NCBI GenBank assembly: GCA_900548975.1
Contig: URMS01000007.1
Location: 1-64,000, forward strand
DNA from: an uncultured Porphyromonadaceae bacterium
Lineage (GTDB): Bacteria > Bacteroidota > Bacteroidia > Bacteroidales > Muribaculaceae
Reading direction: 5' to 3'
Length of the DNA: 64,000 nt
This document shows positions 17,977-27,383 of this stretch, piece by piece. Below the pieces are notes generated by a model. That model was given only the letters and a program-made list of their open reading frames with translations. It had not been told where the DNA came from and searched no databases. How positions within the stretch are numbered: the first letter of the stretch is position 1; each line of letters starts with the position of its first letter. A program made the translations under genes and the position numbers.

Positions 17977-18524
17977 TGGCAACCACACTGCAAAAAGACT
18001 ACAAAGAGCGCATTGTGCCCGCCCTCGAGCGTGAGTTCAACTACTCAACCGTCATGCAGGTGCCCCGCCTCGAAAAAATCGTAATCAACCAGGGCATCGG
18101 CGCCGCCACCCAGGACAAGAAGCTCATCGAGACAGCTATCAACGAGCTCACCGCCATCACAGGCCAGAAAGCCGTCGCCACCCTTTCGCGCAAAGACATC
18201 TCCAACTTCAAGCTCCGCAAGAAGATGCCCGTAGGTGTCCGCGTGACACTGCGCCGCGAGCGCATGTACGAATTCCTCGAGCGTCTCATCCGCGTGGCTC
18301 TTCCCCGTATCCGCGACTTCAAGGGCATCGAAGGCAAGCTCGACGGCCGTGGCAACTATACCCTCGGCATCACCGAACAGATTATCTTCCCCGAGATAAA
18401 CATCGACAACATCAACAAGCTGATGGGTATGAATATCACATTTGTGACATCGGCCCGCACCGACGAAGAAGGCTACGCCCTTCTGAAGAACTTCGGTCTT
18501 CCCTTCAAAAACGAAAAAAAATAA
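17976..18524 (+). CDS. rplE: 50S ribosomal protein L5
   Basis: L5, 182 residues, binds 5S rRNA and the P-site tRNA. Segments include [51 protein letters not shown] text ([17 protein letters not shown]) and [18 protein letters not shown]. It begins on the last base of rplX. Confidence 0.97.
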   Translation: MATTLQKDYKERIVPALEREFNYSTVMQVPRLEKIVINQGIGAATQDKKLIETAINELTAITGQKAVATLSRKDISNFKLRKKMPVGVRVTLRRERMYEFLERLIRVALPRIRDFKGIEGKLDGRGNYTLGITEQIIFPEINIDNINKLMGMNITFVTSARTDEEGYALLKNFGLPFKNEKK

Positions 18525-18533
18525 TACCTGATT

Positions 18534-18851
18534 ATGGCTAAAGAATCAATGAAAGCCCGCGAGGTGAAGCGCGCACGTCTGGTGGCTAAGTACGCCGAGC
18601 GCCGCGCAGCCCTCAAGAAAGTCATCAACGCCGCATACGACGGCGACGATGAAAAGCGTCAGGCTGCATACGAGGCTGCCCAGGAGCTCCAGAAGCTCCC
18701 CAAGAACTCGTCCTATATCCGCAAGCACAACCGCTGCTCCATCACCGGCCGTCCCAAAGGATATATGCGTCAGTTCGGCATCTCGCGTATCCAGTTCCGC
18801 GAAATGGCTTCCCAAGGTCTCATTCCCGGCGTAAAGAAAGCAAGCTGGTAA
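18534..18851 (+). CDS. rpsN: 30S ribosomal protein S14, zinc-free type
   Basis: S14, 105 residues. It has the long C-minus form: only one cysteine (in [18 protein letters not shown]), no CxxC zinc ribbon. It starts [17 protein letters not shown] and ends IPGVKKASW. Followed by a 141-base structured gap before rpsH, the only sizeable break in the spc-like part of the operon. Confidence 0.96.
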   Translation: MAKESMKAREVKRARLVAKYAERRAALKKVINAAYDGDDEKRQAAYEAAQELQKLPKNSSYIRKHNRCSITGRPKGYMRQFGISRIQFREMASQGLIPGVKKASW

Positions 18852-18992
18852 GCTCTCTCCGGCAGGCTCCCCTCCATATCGAAAAGCCGGCGATGCTCCG
18901 GATCGGCCCAAGGCCGCAATCAGACATCGCCTTCGAGAGCATTAAATATTGTTGGGCAATCGGGCCCAATCAATTTAAACAAATTCAAACCA
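18852..18992 (+). promoter_or_regulatory. Structured intra-operon gap between rpsN and rpsH
   Basis: 141 bases in an operon where most gaps are under 25. GCTCTC directly after the rpsN stop can pair with GAGAGC around 18935-18940 and enclose further GC-rich helices (CCGGC/GCCGG, GGCC/GGCC). A second hairpin is TTGGGC (18952-18957) with GCCCAA (18964-18969). No promoter box is seen. It could be an mRNA site for a ribosomal protein repressor such as S8; that role is inference. Confidence 0.4.
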
Positions 18993-19394
18993 ATGACTGA
19001 TCCCATAGCAGATTATCTCACAAGATTGAGGAACGCGATCAAAGCCAACCACCGAGTGGTGGAAGTTCCCGCCTCAAACTTGAAAAAGGAAATCACCAAA
19101 ATCCTGTTCGAACAGGGCTATATACTTAACTACAAGTTTATAGACGGTGAAAACAACGCACAGGGCACTATCAAGATCGCTCTGAAATACGACCCCGTCG
19201 ACCGCGTCAACGCCATCAAGGGTCTCAAGCGGGTATCCCGTCCGGGTCTCCGCCAGTACACCGGCTACAAAGACATGCCCCGCGTACTCAACGGTCTGGG
19301 CATCGCCATCCTGAGCACCTCGCGCGGCGTCATGACCAACAAAAAAGCCTCCGACCTCAAGATCGGCGGCGAAGTCCTCTGCTACGTATATTAA
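18993..19394 (+). CDS. rpsH: 30S ribosomal protein S8
   Basis: S8, 133 residues, central-domain 16S binder and the E. coli spc operon repressor. It has MTDPIADYLTRLRNA, the RVSRPGLRQYTGYKDMPRVL segment and the conserved GLGIAILSTSRGVMTNKKA. Start and length are normal. It follows the structured 141-base gap, which would be a plausible autoregulatory site. Confidence 0.97.
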   Translation: MTDPIADYLTRLRNAIKANHRVVEVPASNLKKEITKILFEQGYILNYKFIDGENNAQGTIKIALKYDPVDRVNAIKGLKRVSRPGLRQYTGYKDMPRVLNGLGIAILSTSRGVMTNKKASDLKIGGEVLCYVY

Positions 19395-19415
19395 TCAACC
19401 TAAAGCAACGAAACT

Positions 19416-19976
19416 ATGTCAAGAATAGGTAAAGCTCCCATCGCCATCCCCGCAGGAGTAACTGTGACGGTTGATCCCAAGACAAACGTAGTAACCGTCA
19501 AAGGCAAGTACGGCGAACTCCAGCAGGCCGTCAATCCCGACATTACAGTAACTGTAGAGGACAACCACGTGCACCTGACCCGTCCCAGCGACGACCGCGA
19601 GCACCGCGCACAGCACGGTCTCTATCGCGCTCTGATCCACAACATGGTCGAAGGCGTGCACCAACTCTACCGCAAAGAAATGGAACTCGTGGGCGTCGGC
19701 TACCGCGCCACCGCAACAGGCCAGGTGCTCGAACTCGCCCTCGGCTACTCCCACGCTATATATCTGAAGCTTCCCGAGGAAATCAAGGTAGAAGCCAAAA
19801 CCGAGCGTAACAAGAACCCGCTCATCATCCTGGAAAGCCGCGACAAGCAGCTTCTGGGCCAGGTGTGCGCCAAGATTCGCTCCATGCGCAAGCCCGAACC
19901 TTACAAGGGCAAGGGTATCAAGTTCGTCGGCGAAGTAATACGTCGCAAGTCCGGTAAGAAGGCCGGTGCCAAATAA
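19416..19976 (+). CDS. rplF: 50S ribosomal protein L6
   Basis: L6, 186 residues, near the factor-binding site. It begins MSRIGKAPIAIPAGV; two similar alpha/beta repeats follow, the second carrying MRKPEPYKGKGIKFVGE. A complete gene between rpsH and rplR. Confidence 0.97.
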   Translation: MSRIGKAPIAIPAGVTVTVDPKTNVVTVKGKYGELQQAVNPDITVTVEDNHVHLTRPSDDREHRAQHGLYRALIHNMVEGVHQLYRKEMELVGVGYRATATGQVLELALGYSHAIYLKLPEEIKVEAKTERNKNPLIILESRDKQLLGQVCAKIRSMRKPEPYKGKGIKFVGEVIRRKSGKKAGAK

Positions 19977-19994
19977 CATTAACCGCAGACTATC

Positions 19995-20339
19995 ATGATT
20001 TCCAAGATCGAAAGACGAAATAAAATCAAAGCCCGCATCCGCGGCAAAATCTCCGGCACCGCCGAGCGTCCCCGCATGACCGTGTTCCGCTCCAACAAGC
20101 AGATCTACGTTCAGCTTATCGACGACCTGGCAGGCCGTACTCTGGTGGCCGCTTCGTCGCGCGGCATCGACCAGAAAGCAACCAAATGCGAAATCGCCGC
20201 CCTCGTAGGCGCTGCCGTAGCAGCCAAGGCCCTCGAGGCAGGTATCACCGAAGTGGTTTTCGACCGCAACGGCTACCTTTTCCACGGACGCGTTAAATCC
20301 CTCGCTGATGCCGCTCGCGGCGCCGGCCTCAAATTCTAA
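19995..20339 (+). CDS. rplR: 50S ribosomal protein L18
   Basis: L18, 114 residues, binds 5S rRNA with L5. Recognised by [31 protein letters not shown] and the end [20 protein letters not shown]. Six bases before rpsE. Confidence 0.97.
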   Translation: MISKIERRNKIKARIRGKISGTAERPRMTVFRSNKQIYVQLIDDLAGRTLVAASSRGIDQKATKCEIAALVGAAVAAKALEAGITEVVFDRNGYLFHGRVKSLADAARGAGLKF

Positions 20340-20345
20340 GTAACT

Positions 20346-20864
20346 ATGGCAAAAAGAAACAATAGAGTCAAGTCGACCGGCGACCTCGAGCTCAAAGACC
20401 GCCTCGTAGCCATCAACCGCGTCACCAAGGTGACAAAGGGCGGCCGCACCTTCACCTTCGCCGCTATCGTAGTGGTAGGTAACGAAGACGGCGTCGTAGG
20501 CTGGGGCCTCGGCAAAGCAAACGAAGTACAGGCCGCTATCGCCAAAGGCGTTGAGGCCGCTAAGAAAAACCTTATCCGCGTACCCGTCCACAAAGGCACC
20601 ATTCCCCACGAACAGGTGGCCAAGTTCGGCGGCAGCCGCATCATCCTCAAGCCTGCATCGCACGGTACCGGTGTTAAAGCCGGTGGTGCCATGCGTGCCG
20701 TGCTCGAGAGCGTGGGTATCACCGACGTTCTTGCAAAGAGCAAGGGCTCGTCCAACCCCCACAACCTTGTAAAGGCAACCATCGCCGCTCTCGACGAAAT
20801 GCGTTCGCCCGCTCAGGTGGCCCAGAACCGCGGTATATCTGTAGAACAGGTCTTCAAAGGCTGA
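20346..20864 (+). CDS. rpsE: 30S ribosomal protein S5
   Basis: S5, 172 residues, involved in decoding fidelity and mRNA unwinding. It contains the spectinomycin-region [20 protein letters not shown], the double-stranded RNA-binding fold and [22 protein letters not shown] text ([18 protein letters not shown]). It is complete. Confidence 0.97.
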   Translation: MAKRNNRVKSTGDLELKDRLVAINRVTKVTKGGRTFTFAAIVVVGNEDGVVGWGLGKANEVQAAIAKGVEAAKKNLIRVPVHKGTIPHEQVAKFGGSRIILKPASHGTGVKAGGAMRAVLESVGITDVLAKSKGSSNPHNLVKATIAALDEMRSPAQVAQNRGISVEQVFKG

Positions 20865-20881
20865 TACATAACCACAGAACA

Positions 20882-21061
20882 ATGGCACAGATAAAAATCA
20901 AACAGATCAAGAGCCGCATCAACTGCCCGGCAGTTCAGAAGCGCACCCTCGATGCGCTCGGCCTTAAGAAAATGAACCACACTGTGGTGAAAGAAGACAC
21001 CCCCTCGGTGATGGGAATGGTAAACAAAGTACGCCACTTAGTTGAAGTGACCAACGCCTAA
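20882..21061 (+). CDS. rpmD: 50S ribosomal protein L30
   Basis: L30, 59 residues, too short for a default gene-length cut-off but clear from position between rpsE and rplO and from sequence: it starts [16 protein letters not shown], has [18 protein letters not shown] and ends [10 protein letters not shown], the normal family length. It lies 17 bases after rpsE and 13 before rplO. Confidence 0.95.
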   Translation: MAQIKIKQIKSRINCPAVQKRTLDALGLKKMNHTVVKEDTPSVMGMVNKVRHLVEVTNA

Positions 21062-21074
21062 TACTTTCTAAACA

Positions 21075-21521
21075 ATGGATCTTAGCAACATACAACCCGC
21101 ACCCGGCTCCGTAAAGCGGAGCACCCGCATCGGCCGAGGCGCCGGCTCCGGCAAAGGCGGCACATCTACCCGTGGCCACAAAGGCGCAAAATCGCGTTCC
21201 GGCTACAAGCGTAAGATTGGTTTCGAAGGCGGCCAGATGCCCCTTCAGCGCCGTCTGCCCAAGTTCGGCTTCAAGAATATCAACCGTGTGGAATACAAAG
21301 CCATCAACCTCGACACCATCGCCCAGCTCGCCGAAGCCCGTCAGCTTCAGAAAGTCGGCGTCGAAGAACTCCGTCAGGCAGGCTATGTACGCCGCGGCCA
21401 GCTTGTGAAAATTCTTGCCGGCGGTGCCATCAGCGCCGCCCTCACCGTCGAAGCCAACGCATTCTCCGAAGCTGCCAAAGCGGCCATCGAAGCCGCCGGA
21501 GGCACAGCTAACAAAATTTAA
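21075..21521 (+). CDS. rplO: 50S ribosomal protein L15
   Basis: L15, 148 residues, a late 50S assembly protein. The N-terminal basic Gly-rich tail (RIGRGAGSGKGGTSTRGHKG) and GFEGGQMPLQRRLPKFGFKN are diagnostic. It ends two bases before secY. Confidence 0.97.
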   Translation: MDLSNIQPAPGSVKRSTRIGRGAGSGKGGTSTRGHKGAKSRSGYKRKIGFEGGQMPLQRRLPKFGFKNINRVEYKAINLDTIAQLAEARQLQKVGVEELRQAGYVRRGQLVKILAGGAISAALTVEANAFSEAAKAAIEAAGGTANKI

Positions 21522-21523
21522 TC

Positions 21524-22873
21524 ATGAGATTCATCGACACGCTCAAAAATATCTGGACCATCCAGGAGCTGCGCCAGAGAATCCTCATAACACTCCTTCT
21601 GGTACTCATCTACCGTCTGGGCTGCTATGTGGTTCTCCCGGGCATCTCGCCGTCAGACATCGACGCTCTTGCCAACTTCACCAACAAGAGCGGTCTGATG
21701 CAGCTGCTGGACATGTTCTCAGGCGGCGCCTTCTCCCAGGCGTCGATATTTGCGCTGGGCATCATGCCGTACATCACGGCATCGATCGTCATCCAGCTCT
21801 GCGGCATGATTCTCCCCTCGTTCCAGAAAATGCAGCGCGAAGGCGAGAGCGGCCGTCAGAAGCTCAACCAGTACACCCGTCTTCTCACCGTCCTGATCCT
21901 TGTCCTGCAGGCACCGGCCTATCTGGTGAACCTTCAGGTGCAGGTCAACGGTGCGTCGAACGGCACCACACTGGCATTCGGCTTCTGGACCATAGTCTAT
22001 CTCACCATCATCCTCGCTGCCGGCTCGATGTTTATCATGTGGCTTGGCGAGCGCATCACCGACCGCGGTATCGGCAACGGTATCTCGTTCATCATCCTTG
22101 TGGGTATCATAGCCCGACTCCCGGGAGCACTCTACTATGAATTCCACAGCCGCCTTCCGGGCGACGGCGCAGGCCAGGGTGGTCTGGTGATGTTCATCGT
22201 CGAAATCGTTCTGCTCTTCGCCGTCACTGTCGGCGCAGTACTTCTGGTGCAGGGCACCCGCAAAGTGCCCGTGCAGTACGCCAAGCGTATCGTGGGCAAC
22301 CGCCAGTACGGCGGCGCCCGCCAGTACATCCCTCTGAAGGTCAATGCCGCCGGCGTAATGCCTATCATCTTCGCTCAGGCAATCATGTTCATCCCCATGA
22401 CACTTGCCGGTTTCCGCGGAGGCGACAACGGCTTCGTACAGGCATTCACCGATATCAACGGTTTCTGGTATAACGCCGTATTCTTCGTACTCATCGTTGC
22501 GTTCACATACTTCTACACCGCCATCACCGTGCGTCCCACCCAGATGGCCGAAGACCTCAAGCGCAACAACGGCTTCATCCCCGGCGTCAAGCCCGGCAAG
22601 AAGACCGCCGAGTACCTCGACGCCATCATGAGCCGCATCACCCTTCCCGGTTCTATCTTCCTCGGTATCGTAGCCATCCTTCCGGCTTTCGCCCGTTTCT
22701 TCGGCATCAGCCAGAACTTCGCCCAGTTCTTCGGCGGCACATCGCTGCTGATTATGGTGGGCGTAGTGCTCGACACCCTCCAGCAGATCGAATCGCACCT
22801 GATGATGCACCACTACGATGGTCTGATGAAAGAAGGCAAAATCAAAGGCCGCACCACAGGACAGGCATACTGA
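21524..22873 (+). CDS. secY: Protein translocase channel subunit SecY
   Basis: Core of the Sec channel in the inner membrane, 449 residues with about ten membrane segments. Landmarks are QELRQRILITLLLVLIYRLG in the first helix region, NGISFIILVGI, and the cytoplasmic loop GTRKVPVQYAKR used by SecA and ribosomes. It is encoded, as in most bacteria, between rplO and map. An adenylate kinase gene is absent from this position. Confidence 0.97.
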   Translation: MRFIDTLKNIWTIQELRQRILITLLLVLIYRLGCYVVLPGISPSDIDALANFTNKSGLMQLLDMFSGGAFSQASIFALGIMPYITASIVIQLCGMILPSFQKMQREGESGRQKLNQYTRLLTVLILVLQAPAYLVNLQVQVNGASNGTTLAFGFWTIVYLTIILAAGSMFIMWLGERITDRGIGNGISFIILVGIIARLPGALYYEFHSRLPGDGAGQGGLVMFIVEIVLLFAVTVGAVLLVQGTRKVPVQYAKRIVGNRQYGGARQYIPLKVNAAGVMPIIFAQAIMFIPMTLAGFRGGDNGFVQAFTDINGFWYNAVFFVLIVAFTYFYTAITVRPTQMAEDLKRNNGFIPGVKPGKKTAEYLDAIMSRITLPGSIFLGIVAILPAFARFFGISQNFAQFFGGTSLLIMVGVVLDTLQQIESHLMMHHYDGLMKEGKIKGRTTGQAY

Positions 22874-22903
22874 TGCTCCAATCATTTTAAATAAAAGCAT
22901 TAA

Positions 22904-23686
22904 ATGATATATCTGAAGACACCGGAAGAAATCGAGACCATGCGCTCGTCGGCCCTGCTGATATCGCAGTGCCTTGGCGAGATCGCACGGAACATCGCGC
23001 CCGGAGTCACCACACGCAAGCTCGACACCATTGCCCGGGAGTTCATCCTGGACAATGGCGGCAAGCCTGCCTGTCTCGGATACGAAGGATTCCCCGCCAC
23101 CCTCTGCATAGAGGTCAACGAAACGGTCGTGCACGGATTTCCCTCCGACCGCATTCTTCTCGACGGCGATATCATCGGCGTCGACAACGTAGTCGAAAAA
23201 GACGGATTCATGGCCGACATGTGCTTCACCTTTCCGGTAGGCACCGTCAGCCCCGAGAAAATGGCTCTGCTACGTACCACCTACCAGTCGCTCTACGTGG
23301 GCATCGAGGCCGCCCGGCCCGGCGCGCGTATCGGCGACATCTCCAACGCCATCCAGACCTACTGCGAGCACCGCGGCTATTCGATGGTGCGCGAGATGTG
23401 CGGACACGGCATAGGCCGCAAGATGCACGAGGCCCCCGAGGTGCCCAACTACGGACGCCGCGGCATAGGCCCCCGGCTGGTCGACGGCATGGTGATATGC
23501 ATAGAGCCCATGGTCAACATGGGCAGCCGGAATATAGTGATAGAGCGCGACGGCTGGCAGTGCCGCACCCGCGACCGCAAGCCCTCCGCCCACTTCGAGC
23601 ACACCGTCGCCATCGTCGACGGCCGCACCGAAGTGCTCACCACTTTCGACTACATACCCTCCGGGATAATGGAACAATTCATTTAA
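22904..23686 (+). CDS. map: Type I methionine aminopeptidase
   Basis: Removes the initiator methionine from nascent proteins, 260 residues. The pita-bread metal ligands can be seen: the two Asp in [15 protein letters not shown], the His in [20 protein letters not shown], the Glu in CIEPMVNMG and the Glu in FEHTVAIV. It sits between secY and infA, 30 and 16 bases from them. Confidence 0.96.
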   Translation: MIYLKTPEEIETMRSSALLISQCLGEIARNIAPGVTTRKLDTIAREFILDNGGKPACLGYEGFPATLCIEVNETVVHGFPSDRILLDGDIIGVDNVVEKDGFMADMCFTFPVGTVSPEKMALLRTTYQSLYVGIEAARPGARIGDISNAIQTYCEHRGYSMVREMCGHGIGRKMHEAPEVPNYGRRGIGPRLVDGMVICIEPMVNMGSRNIVIERDGWQCRTRDRKPSAHFEHTVAIVDGRTEVLTTFDYIPSGIMEQFI

Positions 23687-23702
23687 AGCCTCAAACTCCT
23701 AT

Positions 23703-23921
23703 ATGGCAAAACAATCAGCAATCGAACAGGACGGCACAATCGTCGAGGCGCTCTCCAACGCCATGTTCCGTGTCGAACTCGAAAACGGGCACGAAATCAC
23801 CGCACACATATCCGGGAAAATGCGCATGCACTACATCAAGATACTTCCCGGCGACAAGGTGCGTGTGGAAATGTCGCCCTACGACCTCTCAAAAGGCCGG
23901 ATTGCTTTCCGCTATAAATAA
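23703..23921 (+). CDS. infA: Translation initiation factor IF-1
   Basis: IF-1, 72 residues, an OB-fold protein at the 30S A site. The full family pattern is present: [39 protein letters not shown] and [14 protein letters not shown]. It is immediately upstream of rpmJ. Confidence 0.97.
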   Translation: MAKQSAIEQDGTIVEALSNAMFRVELENGHEITAHISGKMRMHYIKILPGDKVRVEMSPYDLSKGRIAFRYK

Positions 23922-23939
23922 ACTGAAAAAAACACAGAT

Positions 23940-24056
23940 ATGAAAGTAAGAGCAAGCGTCAAGAAACGCACTCCGGACAGCAAGATCGTTCGCCGAAAAG
24001 GACGTCTCTACGTCATCAACAAGAAAAACCCCAAGTACAAACAGCGTCAAGGATAA
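23940..24056 (+). CDS. rpmJ: 50S ribosomal protein L36, zinc-free type
   Basis: L36, only 38 residues: [20 protein letters not shown], then [18 protein letters not shown]. The cysteines and histidine that hold zinc in the C-plus form are replaced (RTPDSK and INKKNPK), so this is the zinc-independent form. Order infA-rpmJ-rpsM is conserved. Confidence 0.95.
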   Translation: MKVRASVKKRTPDSKIVRRKGRLYVINKKNPKYKQRQG

Positions 24057-24063
24057 GTAATAT

Positions 24064-24444
24064 ATGGCAGTTAGAATCGTGGGAGTTGACCTCCCCCAGA
24101 ACAAAAGAGGTGAAATCGCCTTGACTTACATCTACGGCATCGGTCGCAGCGCTGCTAAAAGCATCCTCAGCAAAGCCGGTATCGACGTAAACATCAAAGT
24201 GAAAGACTGGACCGACGACCAGGCAGCCAAAGTGCGCGAAGTCATCGGCGCCGACTACAAGGTAGAGGGCGATCTCCGCAGCGAGATCCAGCTCAACATC
24301 AAACGACTGATGGATATCGGCTGCTACCGCGGCATCCGTCACCGCAACGGCCTCCCCGTGCGCGGCCAGTCGACCAAAAACAACGCCCGTACCCGCAAGG
24401 GCCGCAAGAAAACCGTTGCTAACAAGAAGAAAGCTACTAAATAA
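24064..24444 (+). CDS. rpsM: 30S ribosomal protein S13
   Basis: S13, 126 residues, in the 30S head contacting the P-site tRNA and 50S. It has [20 protein letters not shown], the [20 protein letters not shown] segment and a lysine-rich tail. Seven bases after rpmJ. Confidence 0.97.
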   Translation: MAVRIVGVDLPQNKRGEIALTYIYGIGRSAAKSILSKAGIDVNIKVKDWTDDQAAKVREVIGADYKVEGDLRSEIQLNIKRLMDIGCYRGIRHRNGLPVRGQSTKNNARTRKGRKKTVANKKKATK

Positions 24445-24453
24445 TAGAACCAC

Positions 24454-24843
24454 ATGGCAAAGAAAACAGTCGCAGCTAAGAAACGCAACGTCAAAGTCGG
24501 TGCAGAAGGCCAGCTTCACGTTCATTCTTCGTTCAACAATATCATTGTCTGCCTTGCCAACAGCGAAGGTCAGGTTATCTCCTGGTCGTCGGCCGGCAAG
24601 ATGGGCTTCCGCGGCAGCAAAAAGAATACTCCCTACGCTGCTCAGATGGCCGCACAGGACTGCGCTAAGGTCGCATACGATCTTGGCCTGCGCAAAGTGA
24701 AGGCATACCTCAAAGGCCCGGGCAACGGCCGCGAATCCGCCGTCCGCACCATCCATGGCGCCGGCATCGCCGTTACCGAAATCATCGACGTCACTCCGCT
24801 GCCCCACAACGGCTGCCGTCCTCCCAAGAGAAGAAGAGTTTAA
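24454..24843 (+). CDS. rpsK: 30S ribosomal protein S11
   Basis: S11, 129 residues, on the 30S platform. It is recognised by [40 protein letters not shown] and the end [18 protein letters not shown] ([14 protein letters not shown]). A 301-base non-coding gap follows before rpsD. Confidence 0.97.
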   Translation: MAKKTVAAKKRNVKVGAEGQLHVHSSFNNIIVCLANSEGQVISWSSAGKMGFRGSKKNTPYAAQMAAQDCAKVAYDLGLRKVKAYLKGPGNGRESAVRTIHGAGIAVTEIIDVTPLPHNGCRPPKRRRV

Positions 24844-25144
24844 ATCAGTTCATACGGCCGGTTTTCCGCCCCACAGCGGAAGCCGCGCCATGCTCTGCTT
24901 TCTATTTCAGTAACAATACTCTCTAAACATACTACAACACAAGCGTCTGCACCACGTTCGGCTCCACCGTCGCCACAAGCCTGCCATGGGCGGCCGACGG
25001 CATAGCAGGGCGGCGCGCCAGGGTGCCTCCAAGGCGAATAGACCATATTTAAATCACCTCTCTATGGTCGCGGCTGCGCCGGCGAAAGCACAAAGAGCCG
25101 CCTTGACGGACAGAACGCAACAGACGAAAAACTGATTTCAAACA
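24844..25144 (+). promoter_or_regulatory. Long intra-operon gap, candidate rpsD leader
   Basis: The longest gap in the translation operon (301 bases), with no gene and no TAnnTTTG box. It has hairpins TTCCGC (24864-24869)/GCGGAA (24876-24881) at its start and GCGGCT (25070-25075)/AGCCGC (25096-25101) about 45 bases before the rpsD ATG. A GC-rich tract between (24985-25020) contains the palindrome GGCGCGCC. S4 represses its own operon in other bacteria by binding leader RNA, so an autoregulatory leader is a reasonable inference. Confidence 0.4.
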
Positions 25145-25750
25145 ATGGCAAGATACACAGGTCCCAAGACCAAAATAGCCCGCAAATTCGGCGAACCCAT
25201 CTTCGGCGAAGACAAGGTCCTCGCCCGTCGCAACTTCCCCCCGGGCCAGCACGGCCAGAACAAGCGCCGTAAAACATCGGAATACGGTGTTCAGCTCCGC
25301 GAGAAGCAGAAAGCCAAATATACCTACGGTCTGCTCGAACGTCAGTTCCGCAACCTCTTCGAGGAAGCATCGCGTCTCAAAGGTATCACCGGCGAAATTC
25401 TGCTTCAGCTTCTGGAATCGCGTTTGGACAACATCGTATACCGTCTGGGCATCGCTCCCACCCGTGCGGCAGCCCGTCAGCTGGTGCTCCACAAGCATGT
25501 TACCGTCAACGGCGAAGTCGTAAACATCCCCTCGTACAAAGTAAAACCCGGCGACATCGTAGGCGTTCGCGAACGCAGCAAATCGCTCGAAGTTATCGCC
25601 GACTGCCTCGCAGGCTTCAACCACAGCAAATATCCCTGGATTGAATGGGACGAAGCTTCCAAGAGCGGTAAATACCTCCACGTGCCCGCACGCGAAGATA
25701 TCCCCGAAAACATCAAGGAACAGCTCATCGTCGAGCTCTACTCCAAATAA
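25145..25750 (+). CDS. rpsD: 30S ribosomal protein S4
   Basis: S4, 201 residues, a primary 16S binder that nucleates 30S assembly. It begins [20 protein letters not shown]; the S4 RNA-binding motif is at about 90-155 ([40 protein letters not shown]). No cysteines form the zinc knuckle seen in some S4 proteins. Preceded by a 301-base untranslated stretch; rpoA follows after 13 bases. Confidence 0.97.
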   Translation: MARYTGPKTKIARKFGEPIFGEDKVLARRNFPPGQHGQNKRRKTSEYGVQLREKQKAKYTYGLLERQFRNLFEEASRLKGITGEILLQLLESRLDNIVYRLGIAPTRAAARQLVLHKHVTVNGEVVNIPSYKVKPGDIVGVRERSKSLEVIADCLAGFNHSKYPWIEWDEASKSGKYLHVPAREDIPENIKEQLIVELYSK

Positions 25751-25763
25751 TAAAACCTGATCC

Positions 25764-26756
25764 ATGGCCATATTAGCATTCCAGAAACCTGAAGAGGTGG
25801 TTATGGTAGAAGCCACAAACTTCTACGGTAAGTTCGAATTCAAGCCTTTGGAACCCGGCTATGGCATCACCGTCGGAAACGCCCTCCGTCGCGTTCTCCT
25901 TTCCTCTCAGGAAGGCTTCGCGATCTCGTCGATAAAAATCGACGGCGTCAAAAACGAATTCGATGCCGTACCCGGCGTTAAGGAAGATGTCACCAACATC
26001 ATCCTCAACCTCAAGCAGGTCGACCTCAAGCAGAAGGTAGAAGATACCGAGTTCGAGCGCGTCACCCTCAACGTTTCAGGCAAAGAAGTGTTCACAGCCG
26101 GCGACATAGCCAGGCAGCTTCAGGGATTCGAAGTAATGAATCCCGACCTGGTGATATGTCATTTGGATCCCGAGGCAAGCTTCACCCTCGTACTCACTAT
26201 CAACAAGGGCCGCGGCTGGGTTCCCGCCGAGGAAAACGTGACCCCGCAGGACGATATCAACACTATCGCCATCGACTCCATCTACACGCCCATCAAGAAT
26301 GTGAAGTACACGGTCGAAAACTACCGCGTAGACCAGAAGACCGACTACGACAAACTCACCCTCGAAATCAGCACCAACGGCTCCATCCTGCCCAAGGACG
26401 CTGTCAAAGAGGCCGCCAAGATCCTTATCTACCACTTCATGCTCTTCTCCGACGAGAAAATCACTTTGGAAACTTCCGAGCCCGATCCCGGCGAAGAATT
26501 CGACGAAGAAGTGCTCCACATGCGTCAGCTTCTCAAATCGAAGCTCGTCGACATGCAGCTCTCCGTCCGCGCACTCAACTGCCTTAAGAGCGCCGAAGTG
26601 GAAACCCTCGCCGAACTGGTGGTATTCAACAAGACCGACCTGCTCAAATTCCGCAACTTCGGCAAAAAGTCTCTCGTCGAACTCGAAAGCCTCCTTACGA
26701 GCCTCAACCTTTCCTTCGGCATGGACATCTCCAAGTACAAACTCGATAAAGATTAA
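25764..26756 (+). CDS. rpoA: RNA polymerase alpha subunit
   Basis: Alpha subunit, 330 residues. The N-terminal assembly domain (to about 235) contains [21 protein letters not shown] linker and the C-terminal helix-hairpin-helix domain (about 255-320) follow, the latter with [16 protein letters not shown] and [19 protein letters not shown], which binds UP elements and activators. It is embedded between rpsD and rplQ. Confidence 0.97.
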   Translation: MAILAFQKPEEVVMVEATNFYGKFEFKPLEPGYGITVGNALRRVLLSSQEGFAISSIKIDGVKNEFDAVPGVKEDVTNIILNLKQVDLKQKVEDTEFERVTLNVSGKEVFTAGDIARQLQGFEVMNPDLVICHLDPEASFTLVLTINKGRGWVPAEENVTPQDDINTIAIDSIYTPIKNVKYTVENYRVDQKTDYDKLTLEISTNGSILPKDAVKEAAKILIYHFMLFSDEKITLETSEPDPGEEFDEEVLHMRQLLKSKLVDMQLSVRALNCLKSAEVETLAELVVFNKTDLLKFRNFGKKSLVELESLLTSLNLSFGMDISKYKLDKD

Positions 26757-26764
26757 TCACCCCG

Positions 26765-27265
26765 ATGCGACACAATAAAAAATTCAACCATCTCGGCCGC
26801 AAGAAAGCTCACCGCGACGCCCTGCTGGCCAACATGACGGTATCGCTCATTCTTCACAAGCGCATCCACACCACTCTGGCAAAGGCCAAAGCCCTGCGCA
26901 TCTACGCCGAGCCCCTGATCAACCGCGCTAAGGAAGACAACACCTCCAACCGCCGTCTGGTCTTCAGCCACCTCCAGAGCAAGGAAGCCGTCAAAGAACT
27001 CTTCGGCCCCATCTCCGAGAAAATTGCCAACCGTCCCGGCGGTTACACCCGTATCCTCAAGACCGGTTTCCGTCTGGGCGACAACGCCAAGACCTGCTTC
27101 ATCGAACTGGTAGACTACAACGAAGCCATGCTCGCTGAAACCAAGGAAGCCAAGGCCAAGACCCGCCGCAGCCGCCGCAAGGCAGCTCCCGCCGCCGAAG
27201 CCGCTCCCGAAAACCCCGTTGAGGAAGCCGCAAAGGAAAATCCCGAACTTCCCGCCGCCGAATAA
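26765..27265 (+). CDS. rplQ: 50S ribosomal protein L17 with acidic C-terminal extension
   Basis: L17, 166 residues, last gene of the operon. The core [20 protein letters not shown] and [20 protein letters not shown] is standard. Compared with the roughly 125-residue E. coli form it has a 35-40 residue low-complexity tail rich in Ala, Glu and Pro. Such tails are common in Bacteroidetes. The intrinsic terminator begins 24 bases after the stop. Confidence 0.96.
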   Translation: MRHNKKFNHLGRKKAHRDALLANMTVSLILHKRIHTTLAKAKALRIYAEPLINRAKEDNTSNRRLVFSHLQSKEAVKELFGPISEKIANRPGGYTRILKTGFRLGDNAKTCFIELVDYNEAMLAETKEAKAKTRRSRRKAAPAAEAAPENPVEEAAKENPELPAAE

Positions 27266-27289
27266 TCATCGGCAGCAGTACGATAACAG

Positions 27290-27334
27290 ACAGCGCTCGG
27301 ACGCCAAGTCCCCGGGCGCTGTTTTTAGTTTTAT
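27290..27334 (+). terminator. Intrinsic terminator of the translation operon
   Basis: ACAGCGCTCGG (27290-27300) pairs with CCGGGCGCTGT (27312-27322) with one G-U pair, an 11-base loop, then TTTTAGTTTTATC. It is placed directly after rplQ. Confidence 0.85.
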
Positions 27335-27383
27335 CACATAGTAGCCGGCCCACATTCGGGACGTGCATCTGTTTTTTTGCGGT

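Noticed and set aside
21719..23134. 471-codon minus-strand open frame across secY and map
   Set aside because: Antisense of two certain genes, very rich in Asp/Glu/His, no domain.
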